Shown piece after piece: positions 33,385 through 41,887 of a stretch of DNA of 64,000 nt (its first letter is position 1; each line of letters begins with the position of its first letter). The translations under genes were made by a program, and so were the position numbers. Source of the stretch: UBA1369 sp964571725 (GTDB lineage: Bacteria; Patescibacteriota; Gracilibacteria; UBA1369); contig CAZNDB010000002.1 in assembly GCA_964571725.1 (NCBI GenBank), positions 124,001 through 188,000 on the forward strand, in the 5' to 3' direction. Below the pieces are notes generated by a model. That model searched no databases. It was not told the DNA's origin and worked only from the letters and a program-made list of their open reading frames with translations.

Positions 33385-35418
33385 TTAGGCGGCAGGCTTC
33401 TCCTCTCCAACCAGTATGCGATTAGAGGTGGCGCGATAGACGCTGTAAATATTTTCCTTAATTTCCTGTCCGTTTTTAGTAATGATCCTGTCCCAGCTTG
33501 CGTCGAAACCGCCATGAGCAGATTCAATCTGTTTTCTGGCGCCCGGAGGCAGGGTTTTGGTCGGAATCAGTACCGTTCCTCCCGCTCCGCGATAGTTACC
33601 TCTCCAATAATTTTCCAGTCTGACGCTTCTCCCGTCGCTGGTTCCAAAGAAATTGACATAAGCGTCATCGCCATCAATCACCGTTTGAATCAAAATGTTG
33701 GCCGGCGTATCGTTGGTAAACTGGAGATCCCTGACGCCCGGATAGATGGTTGAATCCAGTCCGTATCCGTCCACCTGGGCATAATAACTGACCGCGTATG
33801 AATGAGGCGCTCTCTCCACAATCGGCAAACCTGTAAACAGAGCTGCCTTGAAAAAAGTTGATGAGACCTGACAAACACCTCCTCCGTATTCCGGCACGGT
33901 GCCTTCGGCCTTGATCACCAGCTCCAGTTTGTAGCCGGTGGATCCGTCCACCTCTCCCAGCTGTTTGTTGAACGAAAAGGTTTCACCTGGCTTAATCAAA
34001 ACGCCGTTAAATTTGTTCATGGCGTTTTGAATGTTGTGGCGGCGATTGGACGGTGAGCCGGCAAAAGCGGTATGTCCCGTGCCCAATAATTCTTTAATTC
34101 CCAGTTCCTGCAGTTTGGGGTCTACCTCCAGCGTGGCGATTTTGTCCTCCACCAGCAGTTCCACTTCCGGATCCAGGGAATTGATGGCCATCTCCAGATC
34201 GGCCACGAACTTCGGACGGTTTACCTCGCGGCCGTTCAGTGACTTGCCTTCAAAAGTAATCTGGTCTTTTTCATCATAGAAAATCTTCAGATTGGAGACG
34301 GGTTTTTCCACCGAATCAAAAATTTCCTTTTGAAAATAGTCATTCACCAGAACATCGGAAGGAACGATGACGGTCTGATCGTTTTGCCGGCGGAAACTGA
34401 TTTTATCCAGATGGTCGAGTGTTTTAAACTTCCAGGTTTGGTCCTGATGCTTGATGGTAATGAGGTTTTCCATTTTTAAGAGCAGATCATCCTTCTCCTG
34501 CTCCAGATCGGAGACGGTAACCACGGGTATTTCCCGCAAGGTTGTAATGGTGAGAGGGGAATTATCCAGGCTGGCCAACCTTTGACGAAGATTTTCGGTC
34601 AGATTGGCATGGTCAATAATAATCCCTTCTTGTTCAGGTCTGATTTGCAGGTTCTTCTGGTCGTCCAGATAAAAAGCCGCTGACCGTGCCCGTTTATCCG
34701 CCAATTTCAGTTTTTGCTCCAACAAATTAAAAATTGCCCGGTCATCCTTTTTATAAATCGGCATCACCGTCTTTTCGCTGAAAAAGGAGGCGATTAATTC
34801 AATAAAGCTGTTCTGTTTCAGATGAAAAGAGGGGAGTTGCTTAACCGTGACATCGGGCGAGAAGACTATGTCCAGTTCTTTTAAGGGAACGGTAATTTGC
34901 TCACCACCATAAATCACGGTGAGCGAGGATTGCTGAAAATCTTCAATCTTTTTGGTGAGCAGGTTTTGCGCTTCGGCGGCGTCCATCAGCCCAAAGCGTT
35001 GTCCGGCCAGATTGACCCTGGGAAAGATGCGCCCGTCTGCCAACACCTCGCTCAAAAGCATCAGCGCGGCAACGGCCACCAGTATGCCCAGCACAATCGA
35101 AAGTTTGATCAGCCCTCTGATAAATCTTTTCCAAAGACCCTTCCAGTCGCGGTTCAGATATTCGGCCGGCGGCCCCAGGATTATCACCCGGCCTCCAAAA
35201 AGACCTTTTTTGGTCTTGCCTTCGCTCTGGGAAATAACCTCCTCCAGTTTTTTGGAGAAAGTGGTTTCGGTAATTTTCTCAACTTTGGGTATGGTAATCA
35301 AAGCAGTATTGCCTGCCGTTTGAGCGGCCTGCTTTTTTTTAATCTGCTTTTTGATCTGCTTTTTAATCTTCTTACCCGCTTTCCCCCTGGCAGACCGGTT
35401 TTTTTTCTTTTTGGCCAT
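33385..35418 (-). CDS. VanW-family membrane protein
   Basis: A 677-residue protein. The N terminus is extremely Lys/Arg-rich (KKKKNRSARGKAGKKIKKQ), then one membrane helix near 95-115 (KLSIVLGILVAVAALMLLSEVL). Outside come two peptidoglycan-binding-like beta domains (about 120-440) and the VanW domain (about 460-620) with TGHTAFAGSPSNRRHNIQNA, KPGETFSFNKQLGEV, EYGGGVCQVSSTFFKAAL and RAPHSYAVSYY. The VanW domain is linked to glycopeptide-resistance loci but is widespread, with a suspected cell-wall role. The downstream end has no obvious partner. Confidence 0.9.
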   Translation of the reverse strand: MAKKKKNRSARGKAGKKIKKQIKKQIKKKQAAQTAGNTALITIPKVEKITETTFSKKLEEVISQSEGKTKKGLFGGRVIILGPPAEYLNRDWKGLWKRFIRGLIKLSIVLGILVAVAALMLLSEVLADGRIFPRVNLAGQRFGLMDAAEAQNLLTKKIEDFQQSSLTVIYGGEQITVPLKELDIVFSPDVTVKQLPSFHLKQNSFIELIASFFSEKTVMPIYKKDDRAIFNLLEQKLKLADKRARSAAFYLDDQKNLQIRPEQEGIIIDHANLTENLRQRLASLDNSPLTITTLREIPVVTVSDLEQEKDDLLLKMENLITIKHQDQTWKFKTLDHLDKISFRRQNDQTVIVPSDVLVNDYFQKEIFDSVEKPVSNLKIFYDEKDQITFEGKSLNGREVNRPKFVADLEMAINSLDPEVELLVEDKIATLEVDPKLQELGIKELLGTGHTAFAGSPSNRRHNIQNAMNKFNGVLIKPGETFSFNKQLGEVDGSTGYKLELVIKAEGTVPEYGGGVCQVSSTFFKAALFTGLPIVERAPHSYAVSYYAQVDGYGLDSTIYPGVRDLQFTNDTPANILIQTVIDGDDAYVNFFGTSDGRSVRLENYWRGNYRGAGGTVLIPTKTLPPGARKQIESAHGGFDASWDRIITKNGQEIKENIYSVYRATSNRILVGEEKPAA

Positions 35419-35426
35419 TATAAAAT

Positions 35427-35738
35427 TTATTTATCTTCAGGTATGGACTTGCCTCCGTGTACCTGTAAATGCCCCGGCCGAACCGGAGTGACAATGTGAC
35501 TGGAGGAGGCGCGGGGCTTGGGTTTCATCAGCCTCTTGGCCAGATCAAAAACCGATCTTCTGGCTGTTTTCACCGCTTTGGTGGCCTGGTTGGAAATTTC
35601 CTTTCTGGTTTCGCTGCCTTTTTTGGGGGCCAGTCCGACGCCCAAAACCGAACCGATGGCGCCTCCCACCACCATTCCCATCAGGATTTTATCCAGGTGG
35701 GTCTGTTTTTTCTCCTTTTTTTTATTAAATCCAAACAT
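35427..35738 (-). CDS. YtxH-domain protein
   Basis: A 103-residue small protein with a glycine-rich membrane helix (LDKILMGMVVGGAIGSVLGVGLAPKKGSETRKEI), the YtxH signature, followed by a basic helix and a short flexible tail. The family is often general-stress-related in Firmicutes, but the function is unknown. It lies between trxB-like (35742) and the VanW gene, all leftward, with gaps of 3 and 8 bases, so one operon is likely. Confidence 0.85.
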   Translation of the reverse strand: MFGFNKKKEKKQTHLDKILMGMVVGGAIGSVLGVGLAPKKGSETRKEISNQATKAVKTARRSVFDLAKRLMKPKPRASSSHIVTPVRPGHLQVHGGKSIPEDK

Positions 35739-35741
35739 AAT

Positions 35742-36674
35742 TTAATTATACTGAATATAAACTCCCAATCCGCGGATTAATTTTATTGCACTGAGCGCCG
35801 CATTGCAACCGTTACCGACGCTGGACGCCACCTGGGGCGGCGCTCCCGTACAATCGCCGGCCGCAAAGATTCCTTTGATGTTGGTGTGGCCGTCCTGATC
35901 GGCCTTGATATAACTTCCTGACATTTCCAGTCCAAGTTTTTTAGCAAATGCATTGGCTCCGGCTATACCCGCCGCCATAAACACTCCGTCCGCCGGCAAA
36001 GACTTTTCCCCGTCGGCCAGCGGCGCGGTAAACACCAGTCGTTCGACTTTTTCCAACCCCTCAATGGAAGCAATGCGGGGGGTTTTGAGACAATTGATTT
36101 TGTGACTATCCAAATCCTTTTGGAAGGGGGCGCTGAAAACAAACTCTTTACCGTGACTGAGAATGGTAAGGTCAGAAGTGAAAGCGGTCAGCTGCAAAGC
36201 CTCTTCGGCTGCAAAATCAGTGTGGCCAACCACCAGTACTTTTTTGTTTTTAAAGAAAAATCCGTCACAGGTGGAGCAATAGGACACGCCTTTGCCGGTA
36301 TAAGCCTCTTCACCCTTGATGCCCGACAACAGATAACTCTGACCGGTGGCAATAATAATTGTTTTGCTCTGAAAAACCGCCTGCAAATTGTCTTTTAAGG
36401 TAAAAGTCCCGTCCTGATTTATCTGAATATCCACAATTTCCGTTCTGAAATGTTCCGTCCCAAACTGAACCGCCTGTTTCAGCCCCTGTGCGGTCAGGAA
36501 AGCGCCCGAAGGATTACCGTCCAAACCAAAATAATTGGCGATCACGTGAGCCTTATAGAGATTGCCTTTGGTTTCGTCGCCAAACAGAACCGTCTTCAAC
36601 TGGCCGCGGGCACCGTAAATCGCTGCCGAAAGTCCGGCCGGTCCGGTTCCAACGATTGCCAGATCATAGACCAT
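35742..36674 (-). CDS. trxB: Thioredoxin reductase-like FAD/NAD(P)H oxidoreductase
   Basis: A 310-residue flavoprotein. FAD-binding VGTGPAGLSAAIYGAR at the N terminus, the redox pair in GVSYCSTCDGFFFKNK (Cys-Ser-Thr-Cys), a second Rossmann motif KKVLVVGHTDFAAEEAL, and the C-terminal FAD motif IKGIFAAGDCTGAPPQVASSVGNGCNAA. The second nucleotide motif departs from the usual GGGxSA, so NADPH preference is uncertain. It probably supplies electrons to cytoplasmic thioredoxins. It abuts rny (36675). Confidence 0.9.
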   Translation of the reverse strand: MVYDLAIVGTGPAGLSAAIYGARGQLKTVLFGDETKGNLYKAHVIANYFGLDGNPSGAFLTAQGLKQAVQFGTEHFRTEIVDIQINQDGTFTLKDNLQAVFQSKTIIIATGQSYLLSGIKGEEAYTGKGVSYCSTCDGFFFKNKKVLVVGHTDFAAEEALQLTAFTSDLTILSHGKEFVFSAPFQKDLDSHKINCLKTPRIASIEGLEKVERLVFTAPLADGEKSLPADGVFMAAGIAGANAFAKKLGLEMSGSYIKADQDGHTNIKGIFAAGDCTGAPPQVASSVGNGCNAALSAIKLIRGLGVYIQYN

Positions 36675-38231
36675 TTATTTGGTTTTAGTTTTATCCTTGA
36701 TAGTGCGGTTATGCTGAATCCTTCTGATGACGTTGATTTTGATCTGACCCGGATAGGCCACGTTCTGCTCGATTTCCTGAGCGATTTCCGTAGCCAGTTC
36801 CTGCAGATTTTCGTCCTCCAGCTCTTTCGGATCGACCAGTACGCGGAGTTCCCGTCCGCCGGAAATCGCGTAGGTTTTCTTTACGCCTTCATAGGAATTG
36901 GCGATCCCCTCGATGGCCATAACCCTGGCCAGATATTTTTCAATGGTTTCCTGTCTGGCTCCGGGACGGCCGGCCGAAATGGCGTCGCCCGCTTTAACCA
37001 GTAAAGCTTCCGGAGTTTCGATCGGCACAGCGTCGTGGTGAGTCCAGGCGGCGTGGATTTCTTCCGGAGAAAACATTTTAAACCGCTCCATGATTTCTTT
37101 GGTCAGTACGTCGTGCGGCCGGCCGTCCTCCTGATCGATGGCCTTGCCCAGGTCGTGAAAAAAGCCGCCGATTTTGCAGATCTCTTCGTTGAGCCCCAGT
37201 TCATTGCCCAGCAGCAAGGTAAAATACCCTACTTCAAAACAATGTTTGAGGATATTTTGTCCATAACTTGTGCGGAACTTCAGTCTGCCCAGAATGATCT
37301 TGAATTCGGGCGGGAAGTGCCGGTATTCCAAATCCAGTTTTTTGACCACCTTGTCTCCAACGTCCAAAAGCAGGGCCCGGGTTTCGGCCACCGCTTCGTC
37401 CAAACGCTTTTGCGCGCGCTCCAGGTCGACTACACGGTCCTTGATCAGTTTCAAAATAGCCTCTCGGGCCACGTGTTTTTTGACCAGATCATAATGTGAA
37501 ATGGAAAGGCCGGGCTTGGAGTCGTCAAACACCATGTTGACCCCCAGTTTTTCCTCGAAAAAGGCCAGTATCTCACAGTTTTTTCCGATAATTTTGGCCT
37601 TGGTCTCGTTACGGTTGATGGGCACAATCAAACTCTTTTTTTCCACGGAAGTGGGGGCGCTGTAACGGTGAATAGCCTCGATCAAAAGATTTTTGGCAAT
37701 GGAAGAAGACTGTTCCTTCAGATAGTCCAGGAGCTTGGTCAGCCTGGTCTCATTGGCCAGTTCCAGGTCGCGGTCCAGGTCTATTAATATGTCGGCTTTG
37801 ATTCCGTCTTCGGCGCGTTCGGCCCGTTTGGACAACAGGGGAACTGTTTGCCTCTTGAGAGAGTTGATTTCCGCTTCCGTTTTAATCAGATCATTTTGCT
37901 CCTTTTCCAGGATGGCCTGAACTTTGGCGGCCTCCTCGTCCCTGGCGGCGGCGCGCGCCTCCAGCGTTTGAATGTTTTTTTCTATTTTCTGTCCTTGCAG
38001 CTGAATACGTTTTTCATTTTCCTCAAACGAGCTGCGAAACCTTTCCACCTGCTGCAGCGATCTGGTTTTGAAAGCAAGACTTTCCGTCTGGGCTTCAAAA
38101 ACCATTTTTTGAGCGGTTTTTTTGGTCTGCTCCAGGTTGACGCGGGCTCCCGGCCTGGACAAATAAAAGGCTGCGCCTATGCTCAAAGCGAACACTCCGG
38201 TGATTAAAAGTAAAATTGTGGTCAGTTCCAT
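36675..38231 (-). CDS. rny: Ribonuclease Y
   Basis: A 518-residue membrane-anchored endoribonuclease that starts mRNA decay. In order: N-terminal membrane helix (LTTILLLITGVFALSIGAAFYL), a long coiled coil (about 30-190), a KH domain near 205-260, and the HD domain (HCFEVGYFTLLLGNELGLNEEICKIGGFFHDLGKAID with metal ligands, then AWTHHDAVPIE). The KH GxxG loop reads IIGKNC, lacking the second Gly. The C-terminal end with RELRVLVDPKELED and YPGQIKINVIR is typical. Stop abuts the trxB start; the lipoprotein gene ends one base upstream. Confidence 0.94.
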   Translation of the reverse strand: MELTTILLLITGVFALSIGAAFYLSRPGARVNLEQTKKTAQKMVFEAQTESLAFKTRSLQQVERFRSSFEENEKRIQLQGQKIEKNIQTLEARAAARDEEAAKVQAILEKEQNDLIKTEAEINSLKRQTVPLLSKRAERAEDGIKADILIDLDRDLELANETRLTKLLDYLKEQSSSIAKNLLIEAIHRYSAPTSVEKKSLIVPINRNETKAKIIGKNCEILAFFEEKLGVNMVFDDSKPGLSISHYDLVKKHVAREAILKLIKDRVVDLERAQKRLDEAVAETRALLLDVGDKVVKKLDLEYRHFPPEFKIILGRLKFRTSYGQNILKHCFEVGYFTLLLGNELGLNEEICKIGGFFHDLGKAIDQEDGRPHDVLTKEIMERFKMFSPEEIHAAWTHHDAVPIETPEALLVKAGDAISAGRPGARQETIEKYLARVMAIEGIANSYEGVKKTYAISGGRELRVLVDPKELEDENLQELATEIAQEIEQNVAYPGQIKINVIRRIQHNRTIKDKTKTK

Positions 38232-38876
38232 TTAGTTCAGTTCAGTGATTTTATAGTCTTGTGGGACGTCAAATTCACTGTCTGAAATTGGTTGATTTAG
38301 TTCAATACTGGTGGCGGTTGTTTCAGTTCTTATGGCGTAATCGGGCAGTGAAGCGACGGTTTTGAGGGGAACGCCCTGCCAGAGGCAGGTTTCCAGGTTG
38401 GCGTTTGCATACAAATTACAGGTTTGTCCGGCCACTGTTTCGGATTTGACCGGTTGCGGAGGGTTCTTTTTCTGTTCTTCCTCGGTTCTGGAGTCTCTGA
38501 TGGCATCCAAAACCAGTCTTTGCTTTCTTTCTTCGGGGGACAGTTTCTGCATTTCCGCGTAGAAGGGGGGAGTGATGACCGAGCCGGTCTTGGCCACCGG
38601 ATCAAGCGTGTACAACTTGTTACCGTTAAGAATCAGGATAGTGTCAATGTTAACAGTTTCTCCGTTAATTTTTTTCTGGGTAATCACATTGTGGATGCGT
38701 TTCTTTTCCCCCTTGATCAGCACATCGCTGGTGCCTTCGCTGGAACCGCTGATCTTGTAGCTGATTTTGGCCGTCTGGAAGTCATATCCGTACAAATTGC
38801 CGTCCGTAGTCTGACAGGCGGAAAAGACCAGTCCGGTCGTGAAAGCTAGAATAACAAGCAGTAATTTGGAAGACAT
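38232..38876 (-). CDS. Lipoprotein of unknown function, LolA/DUF4412-like shape
   Basis: The start is placed at ATG 38876, giving MSSKLLLVILAFTTGLVFSAC with lipobox FSAC. The 214-residue product has a beta-rich mature domain (AKISYKISGSSEGTSDVLIKGEKKRIHN, NIDTILILNGNKLYTLDP) reminiscent of LolA-fold or DUF4412 sheets, a charged helix near 110-135, and a Cys pair (TCNLYANANLETCLW). The family match is by shape only. It abuts rny directly (stop at 38232, rny start at 38231), suggesting one transcript. Confidence 0.7.
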   Translation of the reverse strand: MSSKLLLVILAFTTGLVFSACQTTDGNLYGYDFQTAKISYKISGSSEGTSDVLIKGEKKRIHNVITQKKINGETVNIDTILILNGNKLYTLDPVAKTGSVITPPFYAEMQKLSPEERKQRLVLDAIRDSRTEEEQKKNPPQPVKSETVAGQTCNLYANANLETCLWQGVPLKTVASLPDYAIRTETTATSIELNQPISDSEFDVPQDYKITELN

Positions 38877-38916
38877 TAAATTTTTGTTTAAAATGTAACT
38901 TTTTGCCTTGTCGCTT

Positions 38917-39882
38917 TTATAAGTTAGCATTTTTGCTATTGGCGTTCAACTGTTTCTTTTTCAGCTCAATAACCGCTTTTAATTCTTCATAATGTTCGTC
39001 AAAAGCTTTTTCGCCGATTTTGACCAGATCTTTGGTTTTTTTAAAATCAAAAATTTCCACCTTTTCAATATTGATGTTGATCATAATGTCGGGTTTGGCT
39101 TCTTTTAATTTATAGACTTCCAGCTCGGTCCTCAGTATGTCCAGGGACCGGAGAACTATCGCTCCCAACAGGGTAAGGTCGTTTTTTACGCGGTCAACGC
39201 TGTCGAGCAAAAAGTGTCCGCGCTGTTTCTTTTTATAGAATTTGTTGTAAATATAGGCCGAAATAAACTGCCGGTTTTTCTGATCCTTGATGGTGGACCC
39301 GATCAGAATTTCACAGTTGCCTTTGGTCCGCAGTGAGCTAACCGGACAGTTCTCCAAAAGGCCTCCGTCGACCAGATAATGACCATCCATCAACACCGGC
39401 TCAAAGATGCCCGGAATGGAAGTAGAAGCCCTGATGGCCGGGACCAGAGGACCTTTGTCCAGGATGATGGTTTTTCCCGATTCCAGATCCACGGCGGTTA
39501 CTCCGAAAGGAATTTTGCATTCCTCGAAAGTAAAATCCGCAAACAGTTCCTTGAGCATGTTGTCGGTATAGTCCTTCTTATAAATACTTTCGTGGAAGAT
39601 ATTAAAATTGCCGATGTTATTGATATTGGTGGCCTCGGCATAATGATAAGCCCGCTCCAGAGCCAGATCGAGATCCAGTCCAAGGGCATAAATTCCGCCA
39701 AGAATGGCTCCCATGCTGGAGCCGGTAATATAACAGAGGGGAATATTGTGCTCACGCAGTCTTTTTAAAATGCCGAACTGGCAAATTGCCTTGGCCGCAC
39801 CTGAACCCAGCGCGAGTCCTATTTTCGGATATTTTTCGCCGTTTATGACGCGGTGGTTTTGTGTTTTTTTCTCAGTGGCCAT
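38917..39882 (-). CDS. Patatin-like phospholipase
   Basis: A 321-residue patatin-family lipid hydrolase. The nucleophile elbow ITGSSMG gives Ser56, and DGG (Asp172) supplies the dyad partner. The oxyanion-hole loop reads LALGSGAAKA instead of the usual GGGxRG. The C-terminal third is charged and helical (KKKQRGHFLLDSVDRVKNDL...). No signal peptide, so cytoplasmic or peripheral on the membrane, where it could release fatty acids from phospholipids. The start codon overlaps the previous stop by one base (TAATG). Confidence 0.88.
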   Translation of the reverse strand: MATEKKTQNHRVINGEKYPKIGLALGSGAAKAICQFGILKRLREHNIPLCYITGSSMGAILGGIYALGLDLDLALERAYHYAEATNINNIGNFNIFHESIYKKDYTDNMLKELFADFTFEECKIPFGVTAVDLESGKTIILDKGPLVPAIRASTSIPGIFEPVLMDGHYLVDGGLLENCPVSSLRTKGNCEILIGSTIKDQKNRQFISAYIYNKFYKKKQRGHFLLDSVDRVKNDLTLLGAIVLRSLDILRTELEVYKLKEAKPDIMININIEKVEIFDFKKTKDLVKIGEKAFDEHYEELKAVIELKKKQLNANSKNANL

Positions 39883-40892
39883 TATTTTTCGTTACCAATC
39901 TGGTCCAATGCTTCCTGTAATTCCTTGGGGTCGACGGGGGCCGAATCCGGATTAAAGCTGCCCCAAACTTCGCCGTTATTAAAAGAGAAGGCTACCGGCG
40001 TTGTCCCCCCCTGTTTCACAGCTCCTTCCGGCGTGGCCAGGCGGCTGTCTTTGTCCGAGTAATTCAGGGAATACTTTTTATAATTGCGTTCCAGCGCATC
40101 GTTTTCTTTCCGCTCCGGGCGGGCGGTCTTCGACGGGCCGGCGGGGGTGGCGGCGGGCTGTTTTTTGAGGGCACGATCATGGGACTGGGCGGCGAAAAAG
40201 ACCAGGTTGGTAAAGCGCTTGAGCTTTTCGGTCAAACCGCCTTCCATCAGAGACTCCAGTGAAATTTCCAGGGAAACGTTGGTTAAGCCAAGATTGTTTT
40301 TTCTGTCTTCGCCCATATCAATTTCAAACTTGACGCCGATCTGCCCCCGTCCCGCCTGCTTATTTTCTATTCTCTGCCAGATTTCCGCAGGTTTCAGGTC
40401 ATTCTTTTGCGAGTGATCCAGTAACTGGACCATTCTGGCCTGATGGACAACCTGTTTGCCGAAATCATCCAAAGCAACGCTTCTAAAATCAAAAGGTTTC
40501 TTTTCTTCAATGTTGACCACGGCGGCCTCAAAATACCTTTTAAACTCCTGCTCTTTTAAACTTTCCCGCTGTTCGGCCGTCATTTTTTTTGACTGGTCGG
40601 AATCCTCGCGATGTTCGAACACCCTCAGTTCCGCTTCCTTTTGCTCCTGCTCCTGTTTTTGTCTGGCCGGGTCAACCTTCGCCTTGGCGGGATCATAATG
40701 CTCACCGTAGCCCAGTTCTTTTTTCAGCCTGGCCTGCTCTTCCTGAAATTTAGCCTTTTCCCTTACCAGAATTTCCGCCTGTTTTTCCGGACTCAGGGCG
40801 GCAAACTCTTCAGCCCTTTCCAGCCGGATCTGGACTTCTTTTTGCTCCCATGACTCAGTCTGGTTTAACTTTGATTGTTTCGCGTTGGACAT
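39882..40892 (-). CDS. Unknown charged coiled-coil protein
   Basis: A 336-residue hydrophilic protein. Residues about 15-120 are Glu/Lys/Gln-rich coiled coil (EEFAALSPEKQAEILVREKAKFQEEQARLKKEL), then a mixed domain near 130-240 (RYFEAAVVNIEEKKPFDFRSVALDDFGKQVVHQARM), and a disordered Pro/Lys segment. No family recognised. Its stop shares a base with the patatin start, and its 5' end overlaps the VKOR 3' end by 38 bases, so the three genes form one operon. Confidence 0.7.
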   Translation of the reverse strand: MSNAKQSKLNQTESWEQKEVQIRLERAEEFAALSPEKQAEILVREKAKFQEEQARLKKELGYGEHYDPAKAKVDPARQKQEQEQKEAELRVFEHREDSDQSKKMTAEQRESLKEQEFKRYFEAAVVNIEEKKPFDFRSVALDDFGKQVVHQARMVQLLDHSQKNDLKPAEIWQRIENKQAGRGQIGVKFEIDMGEDRKNNLGLTNVSLEISLESLMEGGLTEKLKRFTNLVFFAAQSHDRALKKQPAATPAGPSKTARPERKENDALERNYKKYSLNYSDKDSRLATPEGAVKQGGTTPVAFSFNNGEVWGSFNPDSAPVDPKELQEALDQIGNEK

Positions 40893-41541
40893 TTTTTAAG
40901 GCAAAAATATTGATAAGGGAGATGATGGCAATGAGTATTTGTTGGGTTAGACAGAAGATGCAGATGGCCTGCAGAACAAAAAGCTCAATATCTGTTAAGT
41001 ATAGAGAAAAATTAACGCCAAATAAAGCCAAAATCGCCATAAATCCCAGGAAGTCCACCGTGGGCCGGGTGTTTTTTAAACAGTATTTATATATAGTCAG
41101 GTTGATTCCGATAAAAATCAGGGCCTTGGCGATGCCTATCCAGATATAGCTCCCCAAAACCGTGAATTCCTGGGCCAGGAGAAGCAGCGCGCCCAGCGAA
41201 CTAACCAGCGTCATGCCGGTTAACATGATGCGGGGGGTCAGCGGCAGAAACTTTTTCCCAAAATCAAAACCTCTTAACAGCGCGAAATAAACGGCCGTAA
41301 TAAAAAGATAATAGAGGAAACCCAGAATGGAAACGGGTATACCAAAAATTTCGGCAAAAACGCTTTTGTTTACCCGGTCGCAGTTCCAATAGTCATTAAT
41401 ATTACAATAACTGCCGGTTTCCGAAACTTCATAATGAGCCTGGATCAAAAGTATCGTTACAAAGACCGCCAGCCCGCTTAACAGCAGCATGGAAAGATAA
41501 AACTTCTTTTGCCGGGAGGAGGGGTGTATGAAAACGTTCAT
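40855..41541 (-). CDS. Vitamin K epoxide reductase family protein (VKOR)
   Basis: A 228-residue integral membrane protein with four to five helices. The outer-loop Cys pair (Cys46...Cys54 in YCNINDYWNCD) and the active-site Cys194-Ile-Phe-Cys197 are present, as is the NKSVFAEIFGIPVSILG segment. It reoxidises exported thiol oxidoreductases and passes electrons to quinones, the VKOR counterpart of DsbB. The thioredoxin domain often fused to bacterial VKORs is absent here; the separate proteins at 23710 and 24153 would serve as partners. Confidence 0.93.
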   Translation of the reverse strand: MNVFIHPSSRQKKFYLSMLLLSGLAVFVTILLIQAHYEVSETGSYCNINDYWNCDRVNKSVFAEIFGIPVSILGFLYYLFITAVYFALLRGFDFGKKFLPLTPRIMLTGMTLVSSLGALLLLAQEFTVLGSYIWIGIAKALIFIGINLTIYKYCLKNTRPTVDFLGFMAILALFGVNFSLYLTDIELFVLQAICIFCLTQQILIAIISLINIFALKNVQRETIKVKPD

Positions 41542-41793
41542 AAAATTTTATTTAATTGAGCACTTTTGCATAGATTTTAAACTATTTTTGCACAGAAGTT
41601 AAAAGTTTATACAGTTGAACGATCGTTCAGTAAATATTTAGCCTGGTAAGCAGGGGCAGATAAACTGATGAAAAAGAATAGTCGGTTTTTATAAACATAC
41701 TTTGAAACGTTTTTAAGGTTTTGTGAACAGGTCTCTATTACTGCAAGTATTAAAAATAAAAGAATTAATAATCTATTAACAGGAGGTTTGGTT

Positions 41794-41877
41794 ATGTTGA
41801 AAAGTGGAAATCTGTCTATTGGACTTGAAAGGGAGAAACGGGAGTCTATAATAAGCGGGAAGTTCAGTAACCCTTAA
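41794..41877 (+). CDS. Possible 27-residue leader peptide before dnaN
   Basis: An ATG at 41794 follows a perfect AGGAGG (41781-41786) with a 7-base spacer, and the frame runs 27 codons to TAA 41875-41877, ten bases before dnaN. The peptide is polar and basic (starts MLKSGNLSIGLERE). The ribosome site is the best in the neighbourhood, better than that of dnaN itself. The dnaN promoter lies inside this frame, so it would be translated only from a transcript starting further upstream. It could be chance. Confidence 0.3.
   Translation: MLKSGNLSIGLEREKRESIISGKFSNP
41825..41852 (+). promoter_or_regulatory. dnaN: Promoter of dnaN
   Basis: TTGAAA (41825-41830) and perfect TATAAT (41847-41852) with a 16-base spacer. 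The start point is expected near 41859, about 29 bases before the dnaN ATG. Confidence 0.65.
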
Positions 41878-41887
41878 GACAAGAGAC

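Larger units (their letters stand above)
41542..41887. other. AT-rich divergent gap beside dnaN: candidate replication origin
   Basis: Leftward genes end here and rightward genes begin. Two DnaA-box-like sites in the same orientation, ACTTTTGCATA (41562-41572) and ATTTTTGCACA (41584-41594, containing TTTTGCACA), are 22 bases apart. A perfect 14-base palindrome TGAACGATCGTTCA lies at 41616-41629. AT-rich tracts follow to 41780. No dnaA gene is in the window. By eye, the top strand is C-rich to the left and G-rich to the right, as expected at an origin. Box number is low, so this is a candidate only. Confidence 0.45.
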
